From NCBI RefSeq assembly GCF_000420045.1, contig NZ_ATUE01000010.1:1-64000 (forward strand): DNA of 64,000 bases, in the 5' to 3' direction. Below are positions 18,901 through 27,187 of the stretch, piece after piece. The stretch's first letter is position 1; every line of letters begins with the position of its first letter. Made by a program: the position numbers and the translations under genes. Below the pieces are notes generated by a model. That model ran no database searches. It was not told the DNA's origin and saw only the letters and a list, made by a program, of their open reading frames with translations. Source of the DNA: Perlucidibaca piscinae DSM 21586 (lineage in GTDB: Bacteria; Pseudomonadota; Gammaproteobacteria; Pseudomonadales; Moraxellaceae).

Positions 18901-19681
18901 TGCCGACGACCGCTTTGCCGAGCAGGTTCTGGCCGAGCTGGCCGGATTGCCGCGCGGTGCCGAGATCGGCACGTTCTGGCATGACCTGCTGGAGTGGGCG
19001 GCCGGGCAGGGCTTTGCCCGGGCAGCGGCAGACCCGGCCGGTATCGCCGACGAGGTGCGCCGGCGCTGCCAGCAGCGTGGCTGGGACGAGCAGACACGCC
19101 CCTTGACCGCCAGCCTTCAGCACTGGCTGGCCGCCGACATGGCCTTGCCGGGCGGTGGCCGGGTGGCCTTGCGCGATCTGGCCAGCTACCAGGCTGAACT
19201 GGAGTTCTGGTTTGCCGTGCAGGACAGCCGGGCCGAGGCCCTGGATGCGGTGGTGCGTGCGCAGGTGCTGCCGGGGCTGCCGCGTCCGGTGCTGGAGGCA
19301 CAGTCGCTCAACGGCCTTTTCAAGGGCTTCATGGACCTGGTGTTCCTGCATGACGGGCGCTACTACGTGGCTGACTACAAATCCAATCACCTCGGCGACA
19401 GTCCCTCCGACTACGCGTCCGAGCATTTGCGTGATGCCATCCTGACGCATCGCTACGAGCTGCAGTACAGCCTGTATCTGCTGGCCCTGCACCGGCATCT
19501 GCAAGTACGTCTGCCGGACTATGACTATGACCGCCATGTCGGCGGCGCGGTCTATCTGTTCCTGCGCGGCTGGGGCGAGGCGGGACAGGGCGTCTTTGTC
19601 GACAGGCCGTCACGCCAGGTGATCGAGGCGCTGGATGCCTGCGTTCGCGGCAATGCCGCTCCGGCGGGAGCACAGGCATGA
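15935..19681 (+). CDS. recB: Exodeoxyribonuclease V subunit beta
   Basis: A 1248-residue SF1A helicase-nuclease. The Walker A motif EASAGTGKTW is at residues 23-32, followed by motif Ia VLTFTEAAALELRDRIR. Motif II is ALIDEFQDTD, motif III is GDPKQAIYSFRGAD, and motif V/VI includes LHQSKGLEYPV and LAYVGMTRPQ. The C-terminal nuclease domain has Asp1134 in FMDLVF and the D-Y-K triad residues at 1147-1149 (ADYKSN). It overlaps recC by 8 bp and recD by 4 bp. It is the 3'-5' motor and only nuclease of the RecBCD complex. Confidence 0.96.
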   Translation: MTEFVQQTLQPLSFPLHGLRLVEASAGTGKTWTIAALYVRLVLGHAPRGEHGEPARLPPEILVLTFTEAAALELRDRIRARLVEAALAFRRGSSEERFLHDLMQDYPETALREQAALVLERSADWLDEAAISTIHAWCLRVLQQHAFDSGSLFRLILLQDLGVCREQAVQDAWRQLFYGLERERAAVVARLLGSPEALAQRLRPLLDNADAALTLAGVPASAEVDLAWQHWQTRDRRRRQALQELRQTWVTAREAVLASLQAADDGSWLNRKSFPAGLAPRLDAAMAAWNDEEAVPEAVLKYLPERLQKAARKGQPVPEHPWLARLADCQQLADDLRDGEHDLLASLLLVLRDTVASQLQRQLQRLSAMGFDDLLRRVERALHQPGGERLAETLRRRYPVALIDEFQDTDTLQFRIFQRLYGDAGQPAAAARCLLLIGDPKQAIYSFRGADLPTYWQAKALASTPHFALGRNFRSTEPLVDAVNAFWGHAERSLTGGSFARDGSAEGLRYHPVVPNGRHERLLQRGPAGWVEVPAMQLACDPDAEVLSAGRARDVLALACAATIAGWLAQARAGDLGFSADPGPDSTGLRPLQPGDIAVLVRSRHEAASVRRALHALALPSVYGSDRDSVWAGDEALQLQCWLEALASPEDEPRLRLALATPALGRSWQALERLRHDERAWEDEVSACRELQQVWRQQGVLAVLRAWLFRHQVPARLLSAQQVDGERQLTNFLHLAELLAQAETQVQGEQGLVRHVRSCREAAVQGAQDDTVLRLESDAERIRIVTLHQSKGLEYPVTCLPFLGLPGASVRDWLRYHDADDRRVLDLQPQVKSLRPGAVDAAERHQREQLQEDLRLAYVGMTRPQSLLWLALLPAAEGTSKSQVLQRSPWAYWLAGAASVKAEELPALLTALQAEVPGLVSVPWPLQGEPAPAWHAEAGPALRPASRFGGLSGRGWRIASYSALRFMALTGHGHGLAEGVTDVASVQTAADDRFAEQVLAELAGLPRGAEIGTFWHDLLEWAAGQGFARAAADPAGIADEVRRRCQQRGWDEQTRPLTASLQHWLAADMALPGGGRVALRDLASYQAELEFWFAVQDSRAEALDAVVRAQVLPGLPRPVLEAQSLNGLFKGFMDLVFLHDGRYYVADYKSNHLGDSPSDYASEHLRDAILTHRYELQYSLYLLALHRHLQVRLPDYDYDRHVGGAVYLFLRGWGEAGQGVFVDRPSRQVIEALDACVRGNAAPAGAQA

Positions 19682-21687
19682 GCGACGTACGCCAGCAGGA
19701 CCTGTTTCCGGCACCGGCACTCGCGCTGGATGATGACCTGCCCATGCCGTTGCCGCCGTGGCCGGCGCTGGCAGCCGGCCTGCTGCAGACAGGCGAACTG
19801 CGTCCGCTGGATGTCGCCCTGGTCGACAGCCTGTGCCGGCATGCGCGCGGCGTTTCGGTGCTGGCCTGTCTGTTGACGGCACTGACCAGCCGGCAACTGG
19901 GGCAGGGCCATGTCCGTCTCGCGCTGGAGCAGCTGCTGCAGGAGCCGCACCGGCAGCTCATGCATGCCGGCGCACTGGCCGTGCTGGATGATGCCCGTCG
20001 CCGGCGTGGCGGCGGCAGCTGGTCTGACCTGCTGCAGGACTGTGCCTGGCTGACCGCCAGTCCGCGGCGCGACACGTCGGCGCCGCTGGTATTGCAGGAT
20101 AGTCATCTCTACCTGCGGCGCAGCTGGCAGGACGAAACGGCCGTGGCTGCCGCGTTGCGCCAGCGCCTGCAGCCGGTTCTGCCGTTGCCGGCATCGGCAG
20201 CCCTGGCTGCCTGGCTGGACGAGCTGTTTCCCCGCAAGTCTCAGCCAGCGGATGCGGCCACGCCGGCACCGGACTGGCAGAAGCTGGCCTGTGCCCTGGC
20301 CGTGCGCCAGCGTTTCACGGTGATCACGGGCGGGCCCGGTACCGGCAAGACCACCACCGTGCTCAAGCTGCTGGCGCTGCTGCAGCGCCAGGCCCTGGCG
20401 GCCGGCGGCGAGCCGCTGCGCATCCGTCTGGCGGCCCCGACCGGCAAGGCCGCTGCACGCCTCAACGAGACCCTGACCGGTGCAGTGGCCGCCTTGCCCG
20501 TTGCCGATGCCATCAAGGCGGTGATTCCGGTCGACGTGGCCACGGTGCATCGGCTGCTTGGTGCCCAGGGCGAGTCCCGGCGTTTTCGTCATCACGCCGG
20601 CAACCGGCTCGCGCTGGATGTGCTGGTCATTGACGAAGCCTCCATGCTGGATCTGGCCATGATGGCGGCGGTGCTGGCTGCACTGCCGGAATCGGCACGT
20701 CTGATCCTGCTCGGTGACAAGGATCAGCTGGCCTCGGTCGAGGCCGGTGCCGTGATGGGCGATCTCTGCGCCGGCGCCGTCGATGGCCGTTATGACCCGG
20801 CGCTGGCGAGCTGGCTGGGCGAAGTCAGCGGCGAGGATGTCTCGCCCTGGCAACGGTCCCCGGGCGCATCCGTCGAGGCGCTGGATCAGCACGTCATCAT
20901 GCTGCGTCACAGCTATCGCTTTGCTGCCGATCGCGGCATCGGGCGACTTGCGGCGGCCATGCAGGCGGGTGCGGCAGCCAGCCCCGGACAGCTGCAGGCG
21001 GCAGCGCCCGAGGTGGGCGAGTGCCTGCCCGACCAGCTGGCGCAGCCTTACGACGTCTATCGCCGCTGCCTGGCCGAGCGGCCGGACTCCGGCGATGAGG
21101 CCGCTCAGGCAGCCTGGCTGGAACGACTGTTCTCCGCCTTCGAGCGCTATCGCATCCTGGCTCCGTTCCGTCAGGGCGCGGATGGCGTCGCGGCGCTCAA
21201 CGAGGCGCTCGACAGGCGCTGGGGGGGCGAGCATGCCGGCAGCTGGTATGCCGGTCGCCCGGTCATGGTGACCCGCAACGATGCGCGTCTGGGTCTGATG
21301 AACGGTGATGTCGGCCTGACCCTGTGGTCGTTGCCTCGCGATGGCGAGGAGCCACGCCTGCGCGTGGTCTTCCGGGATGCTGCCCGGCATGGGTGCTGGC
21401 GCTGGCTGCTGCCGGCGCGTCTGCCGGCGGTGGAGACGGTCTATGCCATGACCGTGCACAAGTCGCAGGGTTCGGAGTTCGAGCAGGTCACGCTGGTGCT
21501 GCCGGCCATCGGTCATGAGCGCCTGACGCGCGAGCTGGTGTATACCGCGCTGACGCGGGCGCGTCGGCGCTTTGATCTCTGTCCGGCCAATGAGGCCGTC
21601 TGGCTGACAGCACAGGCTCAAGTTACAGAGCGGGCTTCGGGTCTGGCACAATCGCTACGCGACGTAACACAAGACACGAGGTCTTGA
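19678..21687 (+). CDS. recD: Exodeoxyribonuclease V subunit alpha
   Basis: A 669-residue SF1B helicase, the 5'-3' motor of RecBCD. Walker A is GGPGTGKT at residues 218-225, Walker B is VLVIDEASMLDL, and GDKDQLASVEAGAVMGD is motif III. The C-terminal motifs MTVHKSQGSEFEQV and LVYTALTRARRR are present. It starts on the ATGA overlapping the recB stop. No obvious terminator follows; 131 bp separate it from the lipoprotein gene. Confidence 0.95.
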   Translation: MSDVRQQDLFPAPALALDDDLPMPLPPWPALAAGLLQTGELRPLDVALVDSLCRHARGVSVLACLLTALTSRQLGQGHVRLALEQLLQEPHRQLMHAGALAVLDDARRRRGGGSWSDLLQDCAWLTASPRRDTSAPLVLQDSHLYLRRSWQDETAVAAALRQRLQPVLPLPASAALAAWLDELFPRKSQPADAATPAPDWQKLACALAVRQRFTVITGGPGTGKTTTVLKLLALLQRQALAAGGEPLRIRLAAPTGKAAARLNETLTGAVAALPVADAIKAVIPVDVATVHRLLGAQGESRRFRHHAGNRLALDVLVIDEASMLDLAMMAAVLAALPESARLILLGDKDQLASVEAGAVMGDLCAGAVDGRYDPALASWLGEVSGEDVSPWQRSPGASVEALDQHVIMLRHSYRFAADRGIGRLAAAMQAGAAASPGQLQAAAPEVGECLPDQLAQPYDVYRRCLAERPDSGDEAAQAAWLERLFSAFERYRILAPFRQGADGVAALNEALDRRWGGEHAGSWYAGRPVMVTRNDARLGLMNGDVGLTLWSLPRDGEEPRLRVVFRDAARHGCWRWLLPARLPAVETVYAMTVHKSQGSEFEQVTLVLPAIGHERLTRELVYTALTRARRRFDLCPANEAVWLTAQAQVTERASGLAQSLRDVTQDTRS

Positions 21688-21818
21688 CCAAGCTGCGACG
21701 GAATGCGTAACCCGGCATAACAAAGGTCCGGCACGTTTGTCCTACCATGCCCTGACGCAAGGCATGGCAGGCTGATCGACGTGACTCGGCCATGCCCGCA
21801 ACAGGGCAGGGGAAAACA

Positions 21819-23570
21819 ATGCACGCATTCCGGACAACACCATGGGACCGTATCGGTCGAGTCACGCTGCTCAGCTTGCTGCTGGCTGCCTGTGGTGGTG
21901 GCGGAGGCGGCGGTGGTGGGGGCGGCGGTGCCAGCTCAAGCTCAGCGCCAAGCACACCGGCCAGTCCGGTGAGCAGCAACAGCTTCAGCGTGACGGTGGC
22001 ACCGGATGGCCAGTCCCGTGTCATCAATGCGCCCTGCGCCATCACCCAGAATCTCGGTGACGCCCGCAATGACGGCCTGCGCGTTGCCAAGGTCAGCTGG
22101 CTGCAGGTGGTCGAGCAGGATGCCTCCGCGCCGGATACGCGCCTCACCGGTGGCAAGCCGCTTCGCGTGCGTGTCGATGTGCTGGCCAGCAAGTCAGGTG
22201 TCAGCCAGCCTGCCACGCGACAGCTTCAGGTGTTCAATCCGGCTACCAGCAGCTGCACCACCATTACCCTGAATGCCCCTGCCACGGTACCGACCTCGGC
22301 CAACCAGGAAAACCTGAGCACGGCCTATGTCGCTGACATCGACGGCAGCCTGGTCAAGTCCGGCATGAGCATCGCCGTGGTCGTCGATGACAGCAGCGGA
22401 CGCTCGGCGACCGAGGCCGATCGCACCTTCGCGGTTTTCACCCCGCGCGTGACCACGGCCACCACCCAGAACGTGCGCATCATTCCGCTCACCTTCCAGG
22501 GCCAGACCGCCAGTGTGCCGTCATCGGAGATCGTCAACGACCTGCTCGAGCGCATGTTCCCGATCACCACCGTGAATACGGTCGTCGGTGCTCCGGTGGC
22601 AATCGACAATCTCGCCACCAGCGTCGGCGGCCTGCTCTGCGCCGTGGGCAGCATCACCAGCAGCCTGGGCATCAATCTGCTGCCGAGCTGCAGCCCGGCG
22701 GTTGGCAGCGTCGACCTGTTCCGTGACGTGCTGGATCGCGTCAACGACGTCTGTCTGTCGGTGAATGCCGGCAACAGCAATGCCCGAACCGCCACCAAGT
22801 GCATCGGCCTGCTGCCTGACAACATCATCTTCAAGGAGTCGCTGGACCAGAACGGCACCTATGTCGGGCTGGCCTTTGTCGGCGGCATCACGCTGATCGC
22901 GCGTGACTTCACCACTGTCGATGTGTCCGCCTCCGGCCCGTACAACGCCTCGCACTGGATGACCGACGATGCCGTCACCGTGGCACACGAGTTCGGCCAC
23001 CTGATGGACCTCGATCATGCCAACTGCGGTGGTGCCCCGGGCCTGGATCCCCGCCTGTACACCGACGGCCGTCTCGGCGGGGTCGCGGGCTATGACAACA
23101 TTCGCGGCTTCTATTTCTCCGGTGCCTACCGCAACTTCGCGAACCAGCTCCTGTTCGCCGACGTCATGTCCTACTGCACCAAGGAATGGACGTCGGATCG
23201 CGGCTACCTGTCCATGCTCAACTACCTGGTGCCGGCAGCCGAAGTGCAGACCGCCAGTGCTGCCCGCGTCAGCGGCGGCGATGCCTCGCCGCGCTGGGTC
23301 AAGGCCTCCCGCCGCAACAACCAGTGGCAGCTGACGCCGGTGCCGTTCGTGCCCTCGACCCTGAGCGCCTCGGCACTGAGCGCCGAGCTGCAAACCGCGA
23401 ACGGTACGGTCACCGTGCCGCTGCTCGCGCCCGAGCTGTCGCTGCCGCTGCCAGCCGCCGTCACGGACCGGGGGCCCTACTTCTTCAACCTCGCCGACCA
23501 CGATGTCAGCAGCATTCGTCTGCTGCGCAACGGCAGCCTGCTGCAAGACGGCCTGACGCTTGCACCCTGA
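21819..23570 (+). CDS. Poly-glycine lipoprotein with metzincin-type zinc site
   Basis: A 583-residue predicted lipoprotein. The signal peptide ends in the lipobox LLAAC, and the acylated cysteine is followed directly by 12 glycines and a Ser/Ala/Pro-rich linker. Residues 390-400 read HEFGHLMDLDH, a HExxHxxxxxH zinc site, and a Met-turn-like DVMSYC has its Met at 450, about 50 residues later. This fits a secreted metzincin-type metallopeptidase, but the usual glycine of HExxHxxGxxH is Asp. The ATG at 21819 is preferred over 21792 because AGGGG lies about 6 bp upstream. The roughly 350 residues before the catalytic part are not recognised. It probably faces the periplasm or cell surface. Confidence 0.72.
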   Translation: MHAFRTTPWDRIGRVTLLSLLLAACGGGGGGGGGGGGASSSSAPSTPASPVSSNSFSVTVAPDGQSRVINAPCAITQNLGDARNDGLRVAKVSWLQVVEQDASAPDTRLTGGKPLRVRVDVLASKSGVSQPATRQLQVFNPATSSCTTITLNAPATVPTSANQENLSTAYVADIDGSLVKSGMSIAVVVDDSSGRSATEADRTFAVFTPRVTTATTQNVRIIPLTFQGQTASVPSSEIVNDLLERMFPITTVNTVVGAPVAIDNLATSVGGLLCAVGSITSSLGINLLPSCSPAVGSVDLFRDVLDRVNDVCLSVNAGNSNARTATKCIGLLPDNIIFKESLDQNGTYVGLAFVGGITLIARDFTTVDVSASGPYNASHWMTDDAVTVAHEFGHLMDLDHANCGGAPGLDPRLYTDGRLGGVAGYDNIRGFYFSGAYRNFANQLLFADVMSYCTKEWTSDRGYLSMLNYLVPAAEVQTASAARVSGGDASPRWVKASRRNNQWQLTPVPFVPSTLSASALSAELQTANGTVTVPLLAPELSLPLPAAVTDRGPYFFNLADHDVSSIRLLRNGSLLQDGLTLAP

Positions 23571-23588
23571 GCGTCTCCTGCAGGGCAG

Positions 23589-23616
23589 GGCTGCTGTGCC
23601 GGGTCGGACAGCAGCC
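23589..23616 (+). other. Hairpin after the lipoprotein gene
   Basis: A perfect 9-bp stem GGCTGCTGT/ACAGCAGCC with a 10-base loop lies 19 bp after the lipoprotein stop codon. No U-tract follows, so it is either a weak terminator or an RNA-stabilising structure. Confidence 0.45.
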
Positions 23617-23763
23617 GCCGAGCGCGGCAGTCAGTGCGCCCTCAGCCCTTGTCTTGCCTTGTCCGCTTGCAAAAGAGGGATGCCAATTTTCCGGCAACAC
23701 GCTAGCCTAGGCCGATAAAGAACTGTCCATACAGGTCGGGTTCGCGTCACAGCCGGGGTTGCC

Positions 23764-25146
23764 ATGTCCTTGAAGCCACTTTCTCCTGCGGATCAACTGT
23801 TTCTCTGGCTGGAAAAGCGGCAGCAACCCATGCATGTCGCCGGCCTGCAGCTGTTCACCTTTCCCGAGGATGCCGGTCCGCGCTACATCCGTGACCTGGT
23901 CGAGGAGATGCGCAGCTTCAACACGCCGCAATCGCCCTTCAACAAGCGCCTGGTCAGCCGTTTCGGCCAGTACTTCTGGGAGGAGGATGACCAGTTCGAT
24001 CTCGAACACCACTTCCGTCATCGCGCCCTGCCCAAGCCCGGTCGCATCCGTGAGCTGCTGTCCTACGTGTCGTCGGCACACAGCAACCTCATGCACCGCG
24101 AACGCCCGCTCTGGGAAGTGCATCTGATCGAGGGCGTGCAGGGGCGCCGCTTCGCACTCTACAGCAAGGTGCATCACGCCATGTTCGATGGCATCGCCGC
24201 CATGCGCATGGGCAGTCGTGCCCTGACCACCGATCCGGACGAGCGCAACCTGCCGCCGATCTGGGCCATGCCGCCACGTCGTCGTCCGGCCGGTCTGCAG
24301 ATTCCCAATCCGGTTGAAGTGGCCACCGGACTGGCACGCTTCACCGCCGGCATGAGCAAGCAGGTCGCGACCATGCCGGCCGTGCTCGGCGAAATTGCCA
24401 AGGTGGCGCGCAAGTCACGCCGTGATCCGAACTTCGTGTCCTTCTTCCAGGCGCCGCCCAGCCTGCTCAACAGCAAGATCACCGGCTCGCGACGCTTCGC
24501 GGCGCAAAGCTGGCCGATGGCGCGTTTCAAGGCGGTGGCCAAGGCCTTCGACTGCACGCTCAACGATGTGGTTCTGGCGGTTTGCGGCAGCGCCCTGCGC
24601 AACTATCTGATCAGCCAGCAGGCATTGCCCGACAAGCCCCTGATTGCCATGGTGCCGGTGTCGCTGCGTCGTGATGACAGTTCGGAAGGCAACCAGATCG
24701 CGATGATCCTGGCCAATCTGGGCACGGAAGTGGCCGATCCGGCCTTGCGTCTGAAGCGGGTGAAGGATTCGGTGCAGGAAGCGAAGAGCCGCTACAAGGC
24801 CATGAGCCCGGCGGAGATTCTGAATTACACGGCGCTCATGATGGCACCGGCGGCGATCCAGCTGATGACCGGGCTGGCGCCCGGCCTGCAGCCGTTCAAC
24901 GTGATCATTTCCAATGTGCCGGGCCCCAAGGAGCCGCTGTACTGGAACGGGGCGCGCCTGACCGGCATGTATCCGGTATCGATTCCTGTCGATCAGGTCG
25001 CGCTCAACATCACGCTTACCAGTTACGTGGACCACCTGGAGTTCGGTTTGACGGCCTGCCGTCGAACCCTTCCCTCGATGCAGCGCCTTCTCGATTACCT
25101 CGAGCAAGGCCTTCGCGACCTCGAGGTTGCTGGCGATCTGCGCTGA
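23764..25146 (+). CDS. Wax ester synthase / diacylglycerol acyltransferase
   Basis: A 460-residue WS/DGAT enzyme that joins fatty acyl-CoA to fatty alcohols or diacylglycerol for storage lipid. It begins LSPADQLFLWLE, has the PLWEVHLIEG motif near residues 119-128 and the catalytic HHxxxDG at 137-143 (HHAMFDG). The late SNVPGPKEPLYWNGARL motif near 385 is also conserved. Its last 131 bp overlap the convergent helicase gene. The final residues (DHLEFGLTACRRTLPSMQRLLDYL) match the family, so the end is genuine. Confidence 0.93.
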   Translation: MSLKPLSPADQLFLWLEKRQQPMHVAGLQLFTFPEDAGPRYIRDLVEEMRSFNTPQSPFNKRLVSRFGQYFWEEDDQFDLEHHFRHRALPKPGRIRELLSYVSSAHSNLMHRERPLWEVHLIEGVQGRRFALYSKVHHAMFDGIAAMRMGSRALTTDPDERNLPPIWAMPPRRRPAGLQIPNPVEVATGLARFTAGMSKQVATMPAVLGEIAKVARKSRRDPNFVSFFQAPPSLLNSKITGSRRFAAQSWPMARFKAVAKAFDCTLNDVVLAVCGSALRNYLISQQALPDKPLIAMVPVSLRRDDSSEGNQIAMILANLGTEVADPALRLKRVKDSVQEAKSRYKAMSPAEILNYTALMMAPAAIQLMTGLAPGLQPFNVIISNVPGPKEPLYWNGARLTGMYPVSIPVDQVALNITLTSYVDHLEFGLTACRRTLPSMQRLLDYLEQGLRDLEVAGDLR

Positions 25147-26854
25147 AGCTGTCGCCACGCGGCGCCGGACGCGGGCCACCTTCGGTCCACGGACGCGTGT
25201 CGCGCGGGGCGGCATCGCTGCGCTGACGGAAGTCCTGCTGCGGGCGACGATCGGCGCCCGGGCCGCCGCGACGGAAAGCCGGACGGTCACCCATCAGGGT
25301 CTTGCGGTCAAAGGCGCTGCGCTCGTGGGTGGCGACGCCGGCACGGTTGCCGATGGACTCGTCACTGCTGGGAGCGTTGTCCCACTGGCGTGATTCGCTG
25401 GCGCCGTAGTCACGGCGCGGGGCGCGATCTTCACGCGGAGCCGACACGCTGAAACGGTCGCCGCGCGGGGCGAAGCGGTCAGCACGGCGCTGTTCGCGAC
25501 GGCTGTCATCCTGACCCTGGCCGTAAGCGGCACGCGGGGCATCGTCACGGCGCGGGTAACCGCCGTCGCGCTGGCCCTGGTAGCCGCCGTCACGGCGACC
25601 TTCCGGACGATTCTCGCCGAAGCCCTGGCCACGACGTTCGCTGAAGCCACGGCCGCTGCCGCCGCCATCGCGACGCGGACCACGGCTGGCGCCGTCACGG
25701 TCCTTGTACTTGGGTGCCGGGCGCGGTTCCATGCCGGGGATGGTCAGTTCCGGAATGCTGTTGCCGGTGTAGGCGGCGAGGCGCTGCAGCTTGCCGCGGT
25801 CACGACGGTTGACCAGGCTGATGGCGGTGCCGTCACGACCGGCGCGGCCGGTGCGGCCGATGCGGTGCACGTAGTCTTCCAGCACCATCGGCAGGTCGAA
25901 GTTGAACACGTGGCTGATGCCGGCGACATCGATGCCGCGAGCGGCCACGTCGGTGGCGACCAGGCACTTGACCTGACCATCCTTGAGTGCGCGCAGGGTG
26001 CGGTTGCGCGCCGGCTGCTTCATGTCGCCGTGCAGGGCGGCGGTTTGCACGCCGAAGCCGCTCAGCTCCATGGACAGCTCTTCCGCGTCACGGCGGGTGG
26101 CGGTGAACACCACCGACTGGTTGACTTCGGGCGCCGCCAGCAGCTTGAGCAGGATGGCCTTCTTGTGCTCGATGTCGTCACAGAAGTACAGGCTCTGGGT
26201 GATGTTCTCGTGCTTGGTCTTCTGCGAGGTGACGGAAATCCGTTCCGGATTGTTCATCACGTTCTCGGCCAGGGTGGCAATGCGATCTTCCAGGGTCGCC
26301 GAGAACAGCAGGGTCTGACGGTCTTCCGGCGCGCGCGAGGCGATCAGCTCGACGTCCTCGATGAAGCCGAGGTCGAGCATGCGGTCGGCTTCGTCGAGCA
26401 CCAGCACCTCGACGCGCTCCAGGCTGATCTGGCCGCGGTTCATCAGGTCGAGCAGGCGACCCGGGGTGGCCACCATGACGTCCACCGGACGCTGCAGCGT
26501 GCGCTGCTGCTGCTGGTAGTTCATGCCACCGAGGATGCTGGTGGTGTAGATGCGCAGGCGCTTGCCATAGTTGCGGGCAGCGGTTTCGACCTGGCGGGCG
26601 AGTTCGCGCGTCGGGGTCAGAACCAGGATGCGCGGGCCCTTGCCCTTGCCGCCCGGCGTCTGGGTGATGCGATGAAGGCTGGGCAGCAGGAAGGCTGCGG
26701 TCTTGCCGGTGCCGGTCTGGGCCGAGGCCATCACGTCACGGCCGGTCAGGGCAACAGGGATGGCCTGGGCCTGGATGGCGCTGGGTTCGGTGTAGCCGGC
26801 TTCGTTGAGGGCGGCCAAAAGGGCATCATGCAGCTTGAGGTCTGCAAAAGTCAT
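25016..26854 (-). CDS. DEAD-box ATP-dependent RNA helicase, RhlE-like
   Basis: A 612-residue helicase. The Q motif region (GYTEPSAIQAQAIP), motif I AQTGTGKT, motif Ia PTRELA, motif II DEAD, motif III SAT, and C-lobe motifs VATDVAARGIDV and HRIGRTGRAGRDG are all present, ending near residue 380. The remaining 230 residues are a disordered Arg/Gly/Asp-rich tail with repeated RRDGG and RGDRF units, typical of RNA-binding RhlE-type proteins. The tail overlaps the wax synthase gene by 131 bp. The ATG at 26854 is used; a GTG at 26860 has better spacing to GAGG and would add two residues. Confidence 0.9.
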   Translation of the reverse strand: MTFADLKLHDALLAALNEAGYTEPSAIQAQAIPVALTGRDVMASAQTGTGKTAAFLLPSLHRITQTPGGKGKGPRILVLTPTRELARQVETAARNYGKRLRIYTTSILGGMNYQQQQRTLQRPVDVMVATPGRLLDLMNRGQISLERVEVLVLDEADRMLDLGFIEDVELIASRAPEDRQTLLFSATLEDRIATLAENVMNNPERISVTSQKTKHENITQSLYFCDDIEHKKAILLKLLAAPEVNQSVVFTATRRDAEELSMELSGFGVQTAALHGDMKQPARNRTLRALKDGQVKCLVATDVAARGIDVAGISHVFNFDLPMVLEDYVHRIGRTGRAGRDGTAISLVNRRDRGKLQRLAAYTGNSIPELTIPGMEPRPAPKYKDRDGASRGPRRDGGGSGRGFSERRGQGFGENRPEGRRDGGYQGQRDGGYPRRDDAPRAAYGQGQDDSRREQRRADRFAPRGDRFSVSAPREDRAPRRDYGASESRQWDNAPSSDESIGNRAGVATHERSAFDRKTLMGDRPAFRRGGPGADRRPQQDFRQRSDAAPRDTRPWTEGGPRPAPRGDSFSADRQQPRGREGLARGNREGAASREGFDGRPSNRTPGGPRNW

Positions 26855-27047
26855 GGACACAAGTCTATCCTCGCGGGTCTGCCCGCGGATGTGAGTAGTA
26901 AACAGCTGACCGACGGATTCGGTGTGGGCTGACGGTAATATCGTCGCCAACCAACCAGAGAGACTGCGAGGAGGTCTTGAGAGTGACCAGGGCAGTACTT
27001 AAAAAGGCAGGCACGATGGGCCGCTAGCTGCGGCGGGGCGAAGTATA
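26855..27047 (-). promoter_or_regulatory. Helicase promoter and long 5' leader
   Basis: On the minus strand a -10 box TATACT (27042-27047) predicts a start near 27035 and a leader of about 180 nt. A perfect hairpin CGCGGG/CCCGCG (26872-26887) directly abuts the GAGG ribosome site. Long structured leaders are typical of cold-inducible RNA helicase genes. No convincing -35 was found, so the promoter call is tentative. Confidence 0.4.
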
Positions 27048-27109
27048 GAGATCTGCTGCCTGAAAAGCGAGCGTTGTTTTCAGTGCGGTGGCCATCCGAT
27101 GAACGGTCA

Positions 27110-27144
27110 TTGCGAATTCGATCAAAAATGGTACATTAGTACCA
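27110..27144 (+). promoter_or_regulatory. SDR promoter with overlapping operator dyad
   Basis: TTGCGA (27110-27115), a 16-bp spacer and TACATT (27132-27137) form a sigma-70 promoter. The -10 is embedded in the perfect dyad TGGTACATTAGTACCA (27129-27144; 6-bp arms, 4-bp spacer). This placement suggests repression by a dimeric, TetR-size regulator. Together with the helicase leader this accounts for the 333-bp gap before the SDR gene; nothing else was seen there. Confidence 0.6.
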
Positions 27145-27187
27145 CATTAAAACGACACATCATCTGTCACGGCACGAGGGGAAAGGC

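Noticed and set aside
19552..21651. 699-codon open frame on the minus strand opposite recD
   Set aside because: Shadow of recD; no ribosome site, low-complexity composition.
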